From JAJRPT01 sp965661945 (lineage in GTDB: Bacteria > Bacteroidota > Ignavibacteria > Kapaibacteriales > UBA2268): DNA of 64,000 nt. The stretch's first letter is position 1; every line of letters begins with the position of its first letter. The position numbers and the translations under genes were made by a program. Below, piece by piece: positions 9,703 to 16,863 of this stretch. Where the stretch lies: NCBI GenBank assembly GCA_965661945.1, contig CBFIFP010000001.1:868001-932000 (forward strand), written 5' to 3'. The notes below the pieces were generated by a model. The model saw only the letters and a program-made list of their open reading frames with translations. It did no database searches and was not told the DNA's origin.

Positions 9703-9936
9703 TTATTTTGAATAGAATAGAATTAAGTAAAAAACTAATCTTCTACCCTTCGGTGTTGGAATTTCTAGGTTCTCATTTTTAGCTACTTCTAACCATAACT
9801 CAATAGCATCGTTTATATTATTTAGAGCATCAAATTCGGTATCACCATGAGCCATACAACCCGGTAATTCTGGGACATCAATAACGAAACAATCGTCTTC
9901 ATCGCTCCAGTATATTATTTTTTCATATTTATTCAT
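9703..9936 (-). CDS. HicB-like antitoxin without an adjacent HicA
   Basis: A 77-aa protein with the HicB partial-RNase-H fold signature: YWSDEDDCFVIDVPELPGC, then AHGDTEFDALNNINDAIELW. HicB normally neutralises the small dsRBD-type mRNase HicA encoded beside it, but no HicA-like frame lies next to it. Instead its start overlaps by 4 nt the end of the 82-aa antitoxin-like gene, whose relative at 14.2-14.4 kb is followed by a PIN toxin. The locus looks like a recombination product in which the toxin was replaced. The end (LVFYLILFYSK) may be a slightly altered tail. Confidence 0.8.
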   Translation of the reverse strand: MNKYEKIIYWSDEDDCFVIDVPELPGCMAHGDTEFDALNNINDAIELWLEVAKNENLEIPTPKGRRLVFYLILFYSK

Positions 9937-10181
9937 TTTCTTCCCAACTGAATGAAAAGATGTAAAAAATTTTTATTATATCTTTTTTGTCTTACAGCAT
10001 CAACTTCCTTGATTATCTCTTCCATAGATATATCATTTGGATTTGTTTTTAGCTTTGCTAACGTTTTTAAAAATCTATCATCAACGTCATCTGAAACAAT
10101 CTTAGTTATATTCATTGTTTCTAAATCGTTTAATAGATTTTTAGCAAGAGGATTATTTAATTCTATTGATAATCTTTCCAT
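9933..10181 (-). CDS. Antitoxin-like protein, paralogue of 14175-14396 with a substituted C-terminus
   Basis: An 82-aa protein whose first 69 or so residues (MERLSIELNNPLAKNLLNDL ...VRQKRY) closely match the 73-aa antitoxin-like protein at 14175-14396. After 'RYN' the tail differs (KNFLHLFIQLGRK versus ENNI), and DNA similarity stops at the same point. In the paralogous locus the next gene is a PIN toxin; here it is hicB. So this is an antitoxin cut off from its cognate toxin by recombination. The family is a short helical antitoxin commonly next to PIN toxins; function assigned by context. Confidence 0.65.
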   Translation of the reverse strand: MERLSIELNNPLAKNLLNDLETMNITKIVSDDVDDRFLKTLAKLKTNPNDISMEEIIKEVDAVRQKRYNKNFLHLFIQLGRK

Positions 10182-10302
10182 TTTATCTTTTAATTTATAT
10201 ATTTTAAATAAAGACGTAGAATTAGAATACTTTATTATTTTGAATTTAATTTATAAAATATTGAAAATAGATATTCGTTAATAGACAAAACAAAGAATAA
10301 CT

Positions 10303-10506
10303 ATGCAAGAAAATTTAAAATCAAATATTATAAGCAAAATAAATGAATTAAATGATACAGATGTATTATTCGAAATAGATTCTTTATTGCAAAATCATAA
10401 AAAAATGACACTCGAAGAATATCAGTTAAAAATCAACAATGCTGAAAAAGATATTTTGGAAAATAACCTTTATTCTTCTGAAGAAATATCAAATTTACTA
10501 TTATGA
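10303..10506 (+). CDS. Antitoxin of a ParDE/RelBE-type pair, copy 1
   Basis: A 67-aa acidic protein (MQENLKSNIISKINELNDTD...SSEEISNLLL) of the common 'addiction module' antitoxin type: a central helix pair with 'MTLEEYQLKINNAEKDI' and an S-rich end. Its stop overlaps the toxin start (ATGA), which supports translational coupling. It differs from copy 2 (14519-14722) at only two residues. It should bind and block the 98-aa toxin and may autorepress the pair. Confidence 0.8.
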   Translation: MQENLKSNIISKINELNDTDVLFEIDSLLQNHKKMTLEEYQLKINNAEKDILENNLYSSEEISNLLL

Positions 10507-10799
10507 AATATATTGTTTCCTGGACAAATTCTACGAAAATTGACCTTCAAGAAATTTTAGATTATTATTTAATAAATGAAAATTTTAGTATAGCTAAAAA
10601 CCTATTAAATAAAATATTAAAATCCGTGACTTTATTAGAAAGGAATCCCAAACTAGGAAAATCTGAAACTTTGTTAGATGGTGATTACAGATTTATTCAA
10701 TCAGGAATTTATAAAATAGTTTATAAAATAAATAATAAACGAATATATATAATAGCAATATTTGATAACAGAAGAAACCCAGATGAATTAGTTATTTAG
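10503..10799 (+). CDS. ParE/RelE-family toxin, copy 1
   Basis: A 98-aa protein typical of the ParE branch: N-terminal 'VSWTNSTKIDLQEILDYY', central 'LLERNPKLGKSETLL' and C-terminal 'YKIVYKINNKRIYIIAIFDNRRNPDEL' (the usual 'R..Y.v.y.i....i.i..v.d.rrnP' pattern). RelE members cut ribosome-bound mRNA and ParE members poison gyrase; which applies cannot be told by eye. Overlaps its antitoxin by 4 nt. The copy at 14719-15015 differs at only a few residues. Confidence 0.85.
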   Translation: MKYIVSWTNSTKIDLQEILDYYLINENFSIAKNLLNKILKSVTLLERNPKLGKSETLLDGDYRFIQSGIYKIVYKINNKRIYIIAIFDNRRNPDELVI

Positions 10800-10826
10800 T
10801 GCAATTATTTTCTTATTAAGTAACAT

Positions 10827-10854
10827 CAACAAGGGGTTTTGATGCCCCTTGTTG
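10827..10854. terminator. Inverted repeat CAACAAGGGG...CCCCTTGTTG, copy 1
   Basis: Perfect 10-bp stem with the 8-nt loop TTTTGATG, between the converging ParE toxin gene and the cassette B membrane gene. It probably acts as a bidirectional terminator, although no long T run follows on either strand. The same element is at 15043-15070, and a near copy at 12377-12404. Confidence 0.6.
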
Positions 10855-10868
10855 AGTGATAAGTTGTT

Positions 10869-11069
10869 TTATTTTAAATTATCTATATTTTTATTTGAAA
10901 AATAAATTACATTCCCAAGTAAAATCCCTAAAATAATTTCAAATAAAAATGTTGGTTCATAGTCTTCAAAAATAAATATTGCAACATTAAAAGCAAAGAC
11001 TGAAAATATTATACACATTAGCATTGTTAAAATGTAATTAATTTTTCTATTTTTTGTTATTTTTTTCAT
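10869..11069 (-). CDS. Cassette B small membrane protein (66 aa, two TM segments)
   Basis: A basic N-terminus (MKKITKNRKINY) is followed by hydrophobic segments at about 13-34 and 41-58. It lies 27 nt downstream of the cassette B lipoprotein gene, in the position held by the membrane proteins of the other cassettes. It is about the size and shape of bacteriocin immunity proteins, but I recognise no sequence family, so the immunity idea rests on position only. Confidence 0.6.
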   Translation of the reverse strand: MKKITKNRKINYILTMLMCIIFSVFAFNVAIFIFEDYEPTFLFEIILGILLGNVIYFSNKNIDNLK

Positions 11070-11096
11070 ATTTATAATTCTCTTATTATAATATAA

Positions 11097-12010
11097 TTAC
11101 CAATCCAACCACCAAGGTAGCCCACCGGCTGCTTCTCCAATAGCTGCTTTAACTGAGTTTATTCCTGCTCCTACCATAGCAGCACCAAGGGTAATAGCTG
11201 CTATTCCACCTGGTCCAGTAGCAACAACCGCTTCTGGATTTGTAGCAAAAAACATCAAAGCTCCACCAGCTCCACCTACTGCTCCACCGATATCTTTTCC
11301 CATAACATTTTTTGCAGCAGGACTTAAATCTAATAATTTTGTTTTTGAGGAATTAGATTTATTTTTATTAATACTTATTTTGATAGTTTCATCTACATTA
11401 CCCAATTCTACCCAATCATCTTAATTAGAAGTCCAATAATTTATTGTATATTTTGCTACCATTAATGTTGCACCTACTATATATTTTTCTATCAAACTAT
11501 CTAAACTATATGCTACTGGTATTTCAGAATCACAATATTGATTAAATTGTACTAAAGTCATATTTTCATCAACATATTCATTAAATACACTATCCAAATC
11601 AGATAACATATTAAATGCTTCTTCTGTTATATCTGGATTTGAGTTCAAATAATCACTTAATGTAGCGTAAATATTAACTTCCATAGAGTCAATATATGAC
11701 AAATCGTAATTTTTATCTTCCGCAAAATTTATGACTTCATTATAAATAAAATCATTAATTGAATCTTGTGGATGAGGATCAATTTCATTTTTTATTCGAA
11801 GCAATTTGTTGTAAATGTGTCCATACATTCATTATGATGAGTACCTACATCATTTACAGCAGTTAAATAATCATTATATGTTATTGTAGCAGAATTAGTT
11901 ATCCTAATCCCATCACCACTCCTAACTGGCGGTTCCTCATTACAAGAGAATAATATTGTTGATAATAAAATCATAGAATAAATGCTTAGTTTTAGTGTTA
12001 TGTATTTCAT
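11097..12010 (-). pseudogene. Cassette B lipoprotein gene with one frameshift and one nonsense codon
   Basis: Reads MKYITLKLSIYSMILLSTIL then FSCNEEPPVRSGDG, a lipoprotein signal. The frame breaks near 11813-11815: restoring one T to a T3 run (minus strand) joins 'HHNECMDT' to 'YNKLLRIKNEIDPHPQDS', matching cassette D. Near 11421-11423 an in-frame TAA interrupts 'NYWTSN*DDWVELG', where cassettes C and D read 'NYWN.N(F/Y)DDW'. Beyond it the frame stays open to the Gly/Ala-rich tail (VMGKDIGGAVGGAGGALMFF) and the end GGLPWWLDW. The full gene would encode about 300 aa. The start follows the ribosome-binding site AAAAGGAGTGATT. Segments might be expressed separately. Confidence 0.8.
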
Positions 12011-12062
12011 AATCACTCCTTTTATTAATTTAACAAAATTATTCAAATAAAATTTGAATTTC

Positions 12063-12149
12063 TGCTAAATTAAGCAATGCTGAATTAAGCAATGCTGAAT
12101 TAAGCAATGCTGAATTAAGCAATGCTAAATTAAGCAATGCTAAATTTAG
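12063..12149 (-). repeat. 15-bp tandem repeats upstream of cassette B (5 full copies plus a partial)
   Basis: Units TGCT(A/G)AATTAAGCAA begin at 12063, 12078, 12093, 12108 and 12123, with a partial unit at 12138. The array starts 53 nt upstream of the start codon at 12010. Copy number differs from the other cassettes while the flanking spacing does not. Confidence 0.9.
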
Positions 12150-12420
12150 TAGAAAATTATTTTTTTTCCACACAAGGAGTATTTTTCCACAATCTATTGA
12201 TATATATAGATATATAAGTTTATTTTTTTTTATTATTTTTTTTATATATGGACTTAGGAAGCATAAATTGGTTAATAGTTGTGTTTGTTTTTGGGTTTTG
12301 ATTAATATTCAACATCGGAGATGTTGAATAGAATAGAATTAATTTAATATAATTAATAAATTATTTAATACAACATCAACAAGAGGTTTTGTTGCCCCTT
12401 GTTGAGTAAAATTTGTTTTA
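12150..12420. promoter_or_regulatory. Upstream region of cassette B with palindromes
   Basis: Non-coding. It holds TTTTCCACA twice (12165-12173 and 12183-12191), a perfect 10-bp inverted repeat ATTCAACATC-GGA-GATGTTGAAT (12307-12329), and the near-perfect hairpin CAACAAGAGG...CCCCTTGTTG (12377-12404) that ends cassette C. On the minus strand TTGTGT, an 18-bp spacer and TACTAA is a possible cassette B promoter. Confidence 0.5.
12377..12404. terminator. Inverted repeat CAACAAGAGG...CCCCTTGTTG
   Basis: Near-perfect 10-bp stem (one mismatch) with loop TTTTGTTG, just downstream of the cassette C membrane gene on the minus strand. Homologous to the hairpins at 10827-10854 and 15043-15070. Confidence 0.6.
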
Positions 12421-12693
12421 TTACAAATTGTTCTTGCTTTTTATTTTGCTTTTTTTATATTTTTCTAGCTCAAAACAAAAAATACCACACATCAAGCCAA
12501 AAACAATTGAAACAATAATTACTGAAGAGTCATAAACATCATCAGTTCCAAAAAGTAAAATATAGACAATTATTTGTAACAAAAACATTTCAATTATTGA
12601 AAATATAGTGAGTTTAATTCGAGATTTATATTTAAAATCAAAATATATTTTTATAACTGATAATAAAATCTTCTTTGAATTATGCTCTTTCAT
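12421..12693 (-). CDS. Cassette C small membrane protein (90 aa, two TM segments)
   Basis: I start it at the ATG at 12693, 5 nt after the lipoprotein stop (MKEHNSKKILLSVIKIYFDF); a longer frame from 12726 overlaps the lipoprotein tail and is less likely. Two hydrophobic segments follow (about 28-48 and 56-74), then a very basic tail (KYKKSKIKSKNNL). Same position and style as the membrane proteins of the other cassettes, but different sequence. Function unknown; partner or immunity role inferred. Confidence 0.6.
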   Translation of the reverse strand: MKEHNSKKILLSVIKIYFDFKYKSRIKLTIFSIIEMFLLQIIVYILLFGTDDVYDSSVIIVSIVFGLMCGIFCFELEKYKKSKIKSKNNL

Positions 12694-12698
12694 ATTTA

Positions 12699-13604
12699 TC
12701 AACCAGTTATGCCTTGCAACCACCATGGAACATCTATCACAATAGAAAGTGCTGATACACCAGACGCAGCTGCACCACCGACTAGTCCTGCATTAATTGT
12801 AATGGCAATAGCTACTGCTGGTCCTCCAACCCAACTATAGTATAGTCCGTGAACAGCACCTCCTACTGCCCCAGCAACATCTGCTGATATGACTCTTTTA
12901 GCTTCTGGGCTTAATGCTAATAATCTATTATTATTTTTATTCTGATGTTTCAATTCATTCTTTATTTGTATAGAACTTTCTTCCTCAAGCAAGTCAATCC
13001 AATCATCAAAATTAGTATTCCAATAATTAGCCGAATTTTTTGCTACACTTAATGCAATACCAACAACGTAAGCTTCAGTGATTGAATCTAATGAATATGC
13101 TATGTTTATATTTGTATTGCAATACGTTTCAAATTGCATAAGAGTTATTCCATCATTAGAATACACATTAAAAACACTATCTAAACTAATCAGCATATTT
13201 TTTGCAGATTGACTTAAAATAGTATCAGTTGTTAAAATATCATTAATTGCAATTGGGTTAAAATAAAAATCTGATATCCCAGTAGTATCAACATTGGAAT
13301 TATCAAACCCATTAACATAAGCAAAAGATAGTGAATTTCCTATTAGGTAATCCAGTAGAGGAATATCTGGTTGTTCTATTTCATCGTTTTTTATTTTAGA
13401 AAGCAAAGTATACATACTGTCTAAGTACTCATTATGTAAAGAACCAACTGTATTTACATCATTTGTAAAATCATACAAACTTACACTATTTAATATTCTT
13501 AAATTTTGTGTAGAATTAACCGGCGGTTCCTCTTTACAAGAGAATAAAATTGTTGATAATAATATCATAGAAAAAATGCTTAGTTTTTGTGTTATGTGCT
13601 TGAT
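12699..13604 (-). CDS. Cassette C Gly-rich-tail lipoprotein; start codon mutated to ATC
   Basis: The longest uninterrupted copy of the family. In frame with its paralogues it reads KHITQKLSIFSMILLSTILF then SCKEEPPVNSTQN, but the codon that is ATG in A, B, D and E is ATC here (13602-13604). Translation may start at the ATC weakly, or at the internal ATG 13568 (289 aa), which shortens the signal peptide to MILLSTILFSC. The body is acidic with an 'ANYWNTNFDDWIDLL' motif (near 180-195). The last 75 residues are Gly/Ala-rich (VAGAVGGAVHGLYYSWVGGP) and hydrophobic and end VPWWLQGITG. This tail resembles glycine-zipper toxins and class II bacteriocins in composition only. Outer-membrane anchoring is expected from the lipobox. 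Confidence 0.7.
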   Translation of the reverse strand: MKHITQKLSIFSMILLSTILFSCKEEPPVNSTQNLRILNSVSLYDFTNDVNTVGSLHNEYLDSMYTLLSKIKNDEIEQPDIPLLDYLIGNSLSFAYVNGFDNSNVDTTGISDFYFNPIAINDILTTDTILSQSAKNMLISLDSVFNVYSNDGITLMQFETYCNTNINIAYSLDSITEAYVVGIALSVAKNSANYWNTNFDDWIDLLEEESSIQIKNELKHQNKNNNRLLALSPEAKRVISADVAGAVGGAVHGLYYSWVGGPAVAIAITINAGLVGGAAASGVSALSIVIDVPWWLQGITG

Positions 13605-13655
13605 AACAGCTCCTTTATCTTAATTTAACAATTATTCAAATAAAATTTGAATTTC

Positions 13656-13697
13656 TGCTTAATTAAGCAATGCTAAATTAAGTAATGCTAAATTAAG
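13656..13697 (-). repeat. 15-bp tandem repeats upstream of cassette C (2 full copies plus a partial)
   Basis: Units at 13656 (TGCTTAATTAAGCAA) and 13671, partial unit at 13686, starting 52 nt upstream of the expected start codon. TTTTCCACA follows at 13731-13739. Confidence 0.85.
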
Positions 13698-13783
13698 ATG
13701 CAAGAACTTTTTTTTCAAAAAAAGAGAAAGTTTTCCACAATTTATTGATATTATTGGGGTTGGGTGGAAATTTTTTTTTGGTA
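13698..13783 (-). promoter_or_regulatory. Conserved upstream block of cassette C
   Basis: Nearly identical to the block upstream of cassette A, including TTTTCCACA (13731-13739) and 'ttattggggttgggtggaaa'. The conserved homology stops close to the end of the PIN-toxin gene, which marks the edge of the cassette. Confidence 0.5.
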
Positions 13784-14191
13784 TTAATAATCTTTTAAGA
13801 TAAATTCAAATTCACTATATTTTATGATTTTAGTATATCCAATTTGATTTAAAACTAATAAGTCATAGTCCCCAGTAATTATAAAATCTGAATTGCTATC
13901 AACTGCAAGATTTAAAATAAAATTGTCTTTTCTATCTCTACAAATTTTTATGTTTGATTCAATGTGAATTTGTAAACCATATTTTTTCAATAAATCTATA
14001 ATATTATTGACATCATCTTCTTCAAAATACTTTTTAAATTTTTTTCTTTTAGATACATCTTTAATTTCATCTAATAGTTCATCAGAATAAACTAAAGTAA
14101 TAATATTATTCTTCAATAAATTATAAATCACTTCGAATTTATTTGATATTAAAAAATAAATCCAAACATTAGTATCAAATATTATTTTCAT
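13784..14191 (-). CDS. PIN-family toxin (PilT N-terminus type)
   Basis: A 135-aa protein starting MKIIFDTNVWIYFLISNKFE with the first acidic ligand (D6). It has 'YSDELLDEI' in the middle and the typical end motif ICRDRKDNFILNLAVDSNSD followed by FIITGDYDLL. This pattern fits the group of putative toxin components with a PIN domain. Its start overlaps the end of the upstream antitoxin-like gene by 17 nt, so the pair is probably co-translated. Expected to be a Mg-dependent RNase. It has no counterpart in the copy-1 block, where hicB takes its place. Confidence 0.85.
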   Translation of the reverse strand: MKIIFDTNVWIYFLISNKFEVIYNLLKNNIITLVYSDELLDEIKDVSKRKKFKKYFEEDDVNNIIDLLKKYGLQIHIESNIKICRDRKDNFILNLAVDSNSDFIITGDYDLLVLNQIGYTKIIKYSEFEFILKDY

Positions 14192-14396
14192 TATATCTTT
14201 TCTGTCTTACAACATCAACTTCCTTGATTATTTCTTCCACAGAAATATCATTTTTTTTAGTCTTTAGCTTAGCTAAAGTTTGTAAAAATCTTTCATCAAC
14301 GTCATCTGAAACAATTTTAATCAAATTAAGTGTTTCTAAATCATTTAATAGATTTTTAGCAAGCGGATTAGTTAATTCTATTGATAATCTTTCCAT
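14175..14396 (-). CDS. Antitoxin-like partner of the PIN toxin
   Basis: A 73-aa protein (MERLSIELTNPLAKNLLNDL ...) with a helical middle and a 'VVRQKRYNENNI' end. It overlaps the PIN toxin start by 17 nt, the order expected for an antitoxin. A close relative at 9933-10181 has lost the PIN partner. 'VSDDVDERFLQTLAKLKTKK' resembles the toxin-binding part of small antitoxins. Role assigned from context. Confidence 0.7.
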   Translation of the reverse strand: MERLSIELTNPLAKNLLNDLETLNLIKIVSDDVDERFLQTLAKLKTKKNDISVEEIIKEVDVVRQKRYNENNI

Positions 14397-14518
14397 TTTT
14401 TTTTATTTAATTTATGTATCTTAAATAAAGACGAAGATTAGAATACTTTATTTTTTGAATTTAATTTATAAAATATTGAAAATAGATATTCGTTAATAGA
14501 CAAAAACAAAGAGTATCT

Positions 14519-14722
14519 ATGCAAGAAAATTTAAAATCAAATATTATAAACAAAATAAATGAATTAAATGATACAGATGTATTATTTGAAATAGATTCTT
14601 TATTGCAAAATCATAAAAAAATGACACTCGAAGAATATCAGTTAAAAATCAACAATGCTGAAAAAGATATTTTGGAAAATAACCTTTATTCTTCTGAAGA
14701 AATAGCAAATTTACTATTATGA
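14519..14722 (+). CDS. Antitoxin of a ParDE/RelBE-type pair, copy 2
   Basis: A 67-aa protein differing from copy 1 (10303-10506) only at about residues 11 (N/S) and 63 (A/S). It overlaps the toxin start by 4 nt. Upstream DNA is also almost the same as copy 1, so both pairs probably share their regulation and could cross-neutralise. Confidence 0.8.
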   Translation: MQENLKSNIINKINELNDTDVLFEIDSLLQNHKKMTLEEYQLKINNAEKDILENNLYSSEEIANLLL

Positions 14723-15015
14723 AATATATTGTAAGGTGGACTAATTCTGCGAAAATTGACCTTCAAGAAATTTTAGATTATTATTTAATAAATGAAAATT
14801 ATAGTATTGCTAAAAACCTATTAAATAAAATATTAAAATCCGTGACTTTATTAGAAAGGAATCCCAAACTAGGAAAATCTGAAACTTTGTTAGATGGTGA
14901 TTACAGATTTATTCAATCAGGAATTTATAAAATAGTTTATAAAATAAATAATAAACGAATATATATAATAGCAATATTTGATAGCAGAAGGAACCCAGAT
15001 GAATTAGTTATTTAG
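14719..15015 (+). CDS. ParE/RelE-family toxin, copy 2
   Basis: A 98-aa toxin with the same ParE-like pattern as copy 1. Differences are few: 'VRWTNSAK' for 'VSWTNSTK', Y for F near residue 29, and S for N near residue 90. It is complete, with its own antitoxin and downstream hairpin. Given the near identity, the duplication is recent or maintained by gene conversion. Confidence 0.85.
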   Translation: MKYIVRWTNSAKIDLQEILDYYLINENYSIAKNLLNKILKSVTLLERNPKLGKSETLLDGDYRFIQSGIYKIVYKINNKRIYIIAIFDSRRNPDELVI

Positions 15016-15042
15016 TGCATTTATCTTTTTATTTAGTAACAT

Positions 15043-15070
15043 CAACAAGGGGTTTTGATGCCCCTTGTTG
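15043..15070. terminator. Inverted repeat CAACAAGGGG...CCCCTTGTTG, copy 2
   Basis: Perfect 10-bp stem, loop TTTTGATG, between the converging ParE toxin gene and the cassette D membrane gene. Identical to the element at 10827-10854. Confidence 0.6.
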
Positions 15071-15115
15071 ATTTGGGAATAAAACAAGAATTATTTATAA
15101 TATTTTAATAAAATC

Positions 15116-15376
15116 TTACTTTTTTAAATTACTATCTAAGTTTTTATTTCTTTTATTAGCTATAAAATAAATAATATAGCCACCAAAAGAACCTGCAATT
15201 ATAGATCCTAAAATAGATGGTTTACTTTTAGTCAAATTAAAACCATACATTATAAAGTCAATTACTAAAAGCAAAATGATTGTAAAAATCATTATATTTA
15301 CAACTCTTTTAGTTAGAAATCTTCTAAATTTTAGAAAATTATTTACTAATTTATTTAAAGCCAATCTAACCACCAT
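15116..15376 (-). CDS. Cassette D small membrane protein (up to 86 aa, two TM segments)
   Basis: Reads MVVRLALNKLVNNFLKFRRF then two hydrophobic segments (about 27-47 and 53-72) and a basic end. The first ATG lies inside the last codons of the lipoprotein (22-nt overlap); an internal ATG at 15292 would remove most of the basic N-terminus. Same position as the other cassette membrane proteins, no recognised family. The 'IIAGSFGGYIIYF' segment is Gly-containing. Confidence 0.55.
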   Translation of the reverse strand: MVVRLALNKLVNNFLKFRRFLTKRVVNIMIFTIILLLVIDFIMYGFNLTKSKPSILGSIIAGSFGGYIIYFIANKRNKNLDSNLKK

Positions 15377-16251
15377 GGAGCTCCTGCAGCGATTTTTACT
15401 GCCTTTTTCAAAGATTTAGTTCCAGCATAGACCATTGACACACCAATTGCACCAGCAAAAGCACCACCTGGACCTGCAGATAATCCTCCAGCGATTAATA
15501 CAGCAAAAGCTCCTTGTTTGGCACCCTCCAAATCCTGATTAATCACATCTTTGCCATCTTGACTTATTTCAAGTAATTTATTACTTTTTGAATTAGATTT
15601 AGATTTTGAAACCAAATTAGTACTTTCTTCTATATCATTCATAAGGTTAAACCAGTCATCGTAATTTTGATTCCAATAGTTAGCAGTATGTTTAGCCACT
15701 GCAAAAGTTAACCCTATAGAAATTTTTTCTGAAAGACTATCTAAATTATATGCTAAATTTATATTTGAGTTACAATATGAATCAAATTGAGCAATTGTAA
15801 TATTATTATTAGCTAATTCAGTAACCATACTGTCTAAATTTAATAACATTTGCTCAGATTGTTCTGTTAAGTTCGGACTTGTTTGTAAATACCCTACTAT
15901 ATCTCTTGGATAAATTATTGAAGATGTATCTAAATAATCTAAAATATAACCTTTATTATCAGCAAAATTGTAAACTTCAATTCTTATAAAATCATCTATA
16001 GATATGTGTGGTTGAGTATCAATTCCTTCTTTAATTCTATATAGTTTTTCATATAACGTGTCAAGAACTTCATTATGATGAAGACCTACCATATTGACTG
16101 TATCAACATAGCCAGAATAAGTAATATTAGTAGTTAAATTTTGATAGAACTCTCCACCACTTCTAACTGGTTATTCCTCTTTACAAGAGAATAATATTGT
16201 TGATAATAATATCATAGAAACAATGCTTAGTTTAAGTGTTATGTGCTTCAT
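15355..16251 (-). pseudogene. Cassette D lipoprotein gene interrupted by an early TAA
   Basis: Starts MKHITLKLSIVSMILLSTIL then FSCKEE, after the ribosome-binding site AAAGGAGCTGTT. Codon 27 (16171-16173) is TAA where the other copies have a proline codon (EE-P-PV). The frame then stays open for about 270 codons: 'VGLHHNEVLDTLYEKLYRIK', the ANYWNQNYDDW motif, a Ser/Lys-rich linker and a Gly/Ala-rich tail (FAVLIAGGLSAGPGGAFAGA) ending APWWLDWL. Any product made from the internal ATG 16092 would lack the lipoprotein signal. A single recent nonsense change is the simplest explanation. Confidence 0.8.
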
Positions 16252-16304
16252 AACAGCTCCTTTATATTAATTTAACAAAATTATTCAAATAAAATTTGAA
16301 TTTC

Positions 16305-16345
16305 TGCTAAATTAAGCAATACTAAATTAAGCAATGCTAAATTAA
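16305..16345 (-). repeat. 15-bp tandem repeats upstream of cassette D (2 full copies plus a partial)
   Basis: Units at 16305 and 16320, partial at 16335, starting 54 nt upstream of the ATG. TTTTCCACA lies at 16379-16387. Confidence 0.85.
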
Positions 16346-16626
16346 TATGCAAGAACTTTTTTTTCACAAAAGAAAAAGTTTTCCACAAATCATTGGGGTT
16401 GTTGGGTTTGGGTGGTGAATTAAATTTTTTTGATTTGTTAAAATTCAACATCTCCAATATTGTGGGTAGGTGGTAGGTTTATTTTTCTACAAATATTTTA
16501 CATCTCCGATGTGGGTTAGAAAATTAAATATATTTGATTTAGATTATTATGATTGAATTTTACAATTATTTATAAATTTCATTGCTTCGGAGAAGCATAA
16601 TATTTGTAGCATAATTTACCCCCCTG
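16346..16626. promoter_or_regulatory. Upstream region of cassette D with small palindromes
   Basis: Non-coding. The first 60 bp match the block upstream of cassettes A and C. Further on it contains ACATCTCCGATGT (16500-16512) and the hairpin TGCTTC-GGA-GAAGCA (16583-16597), related in style to palindromes at 12307-12329 and 18453-18467. Confidence 0.45.
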
Positions 16627-16803
16627 CCCTACAACATCCATAGCAAACATAAGCAAAAGCATTGCTATTACTACATTTCTTGACATATTTCAACCCAATT
16701 TTATAAACAACACTTTAATAGGTCAATTAATGTGCCACTTGTTTTTTTAGATTTTACAAAATTGAGGAATATCTATTGAAAAGTAAATAGGAGGAAATAC
16801 TGA
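16627..16803. repeat. Direct repeat copy 2, with a 5' fragment of the giant surface-protein gene
   Basis: Same orientation and about 94% identical to 8041-8215. On the minus strand it keeps the start codon (16684-16686) and about 21 codons (MSRNVVIAMLLLMFAMDVVG), then runs into unrelated sequence: a truncated gene copy. Between the two repeats lies an 8.6-kb block with cassettes A-D and all the intact toxin-antitoxin genes. Confidence 0.9.
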
Positions 16804-16814
16804 GAAAATTAAAA

Positions 16815-16840
16815 AAACAAGGGCAATGATGCCCTTGTTT
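16815..16840. terminator. Hairpin AAACAAGGGCA...TGCCCTTGTTT, end of cassette E
   Basis: Perfect 11-bp stem with a 4-nt loop, just downstream of the cassette E membrane gene on the minus strand. It is A-rich on one side and T-rich on the other, so it can work as a bidirectional terminator. Confidence 0.7.
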
Positions 16841-16863
16841 TAATTATTTTAATATGATTATCG

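Larger units (their letters stand above)
9973..10857. repeat. Duplicated toxin-antitoxin block, copy 1
   Basis: About 885 bp holding the antitoxin-like gene (minus strand), the ParE/RelE pair (plus strand) and the CAACAAGGGG hairpin. A second copy lies at 14189-15073. The ParE-pair part is nearly identical at DNA and protein level, while the antitoxin-like part has diverged more. Confidence 0.85.
14189..15073. repeat. Duplicated toxin-antitoxin block, copy 2
   Basis: Second copy of the 9973-10857 segment, same orientation, 4.2 kb away. It holds the antitoxin-like gene (minus), the ParE/RelE pair (plus) and the CAACAAGGGG hairpin. Confidence 0.85.

Noticed and set aside
8041..16840. Integron cassette array with attC sites
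   Set aside because: Some hairpins end in a GTTRRRY-like core, but the matching RYYYAAC core and the bipartite attC structure are missing and no integron integrase is present.
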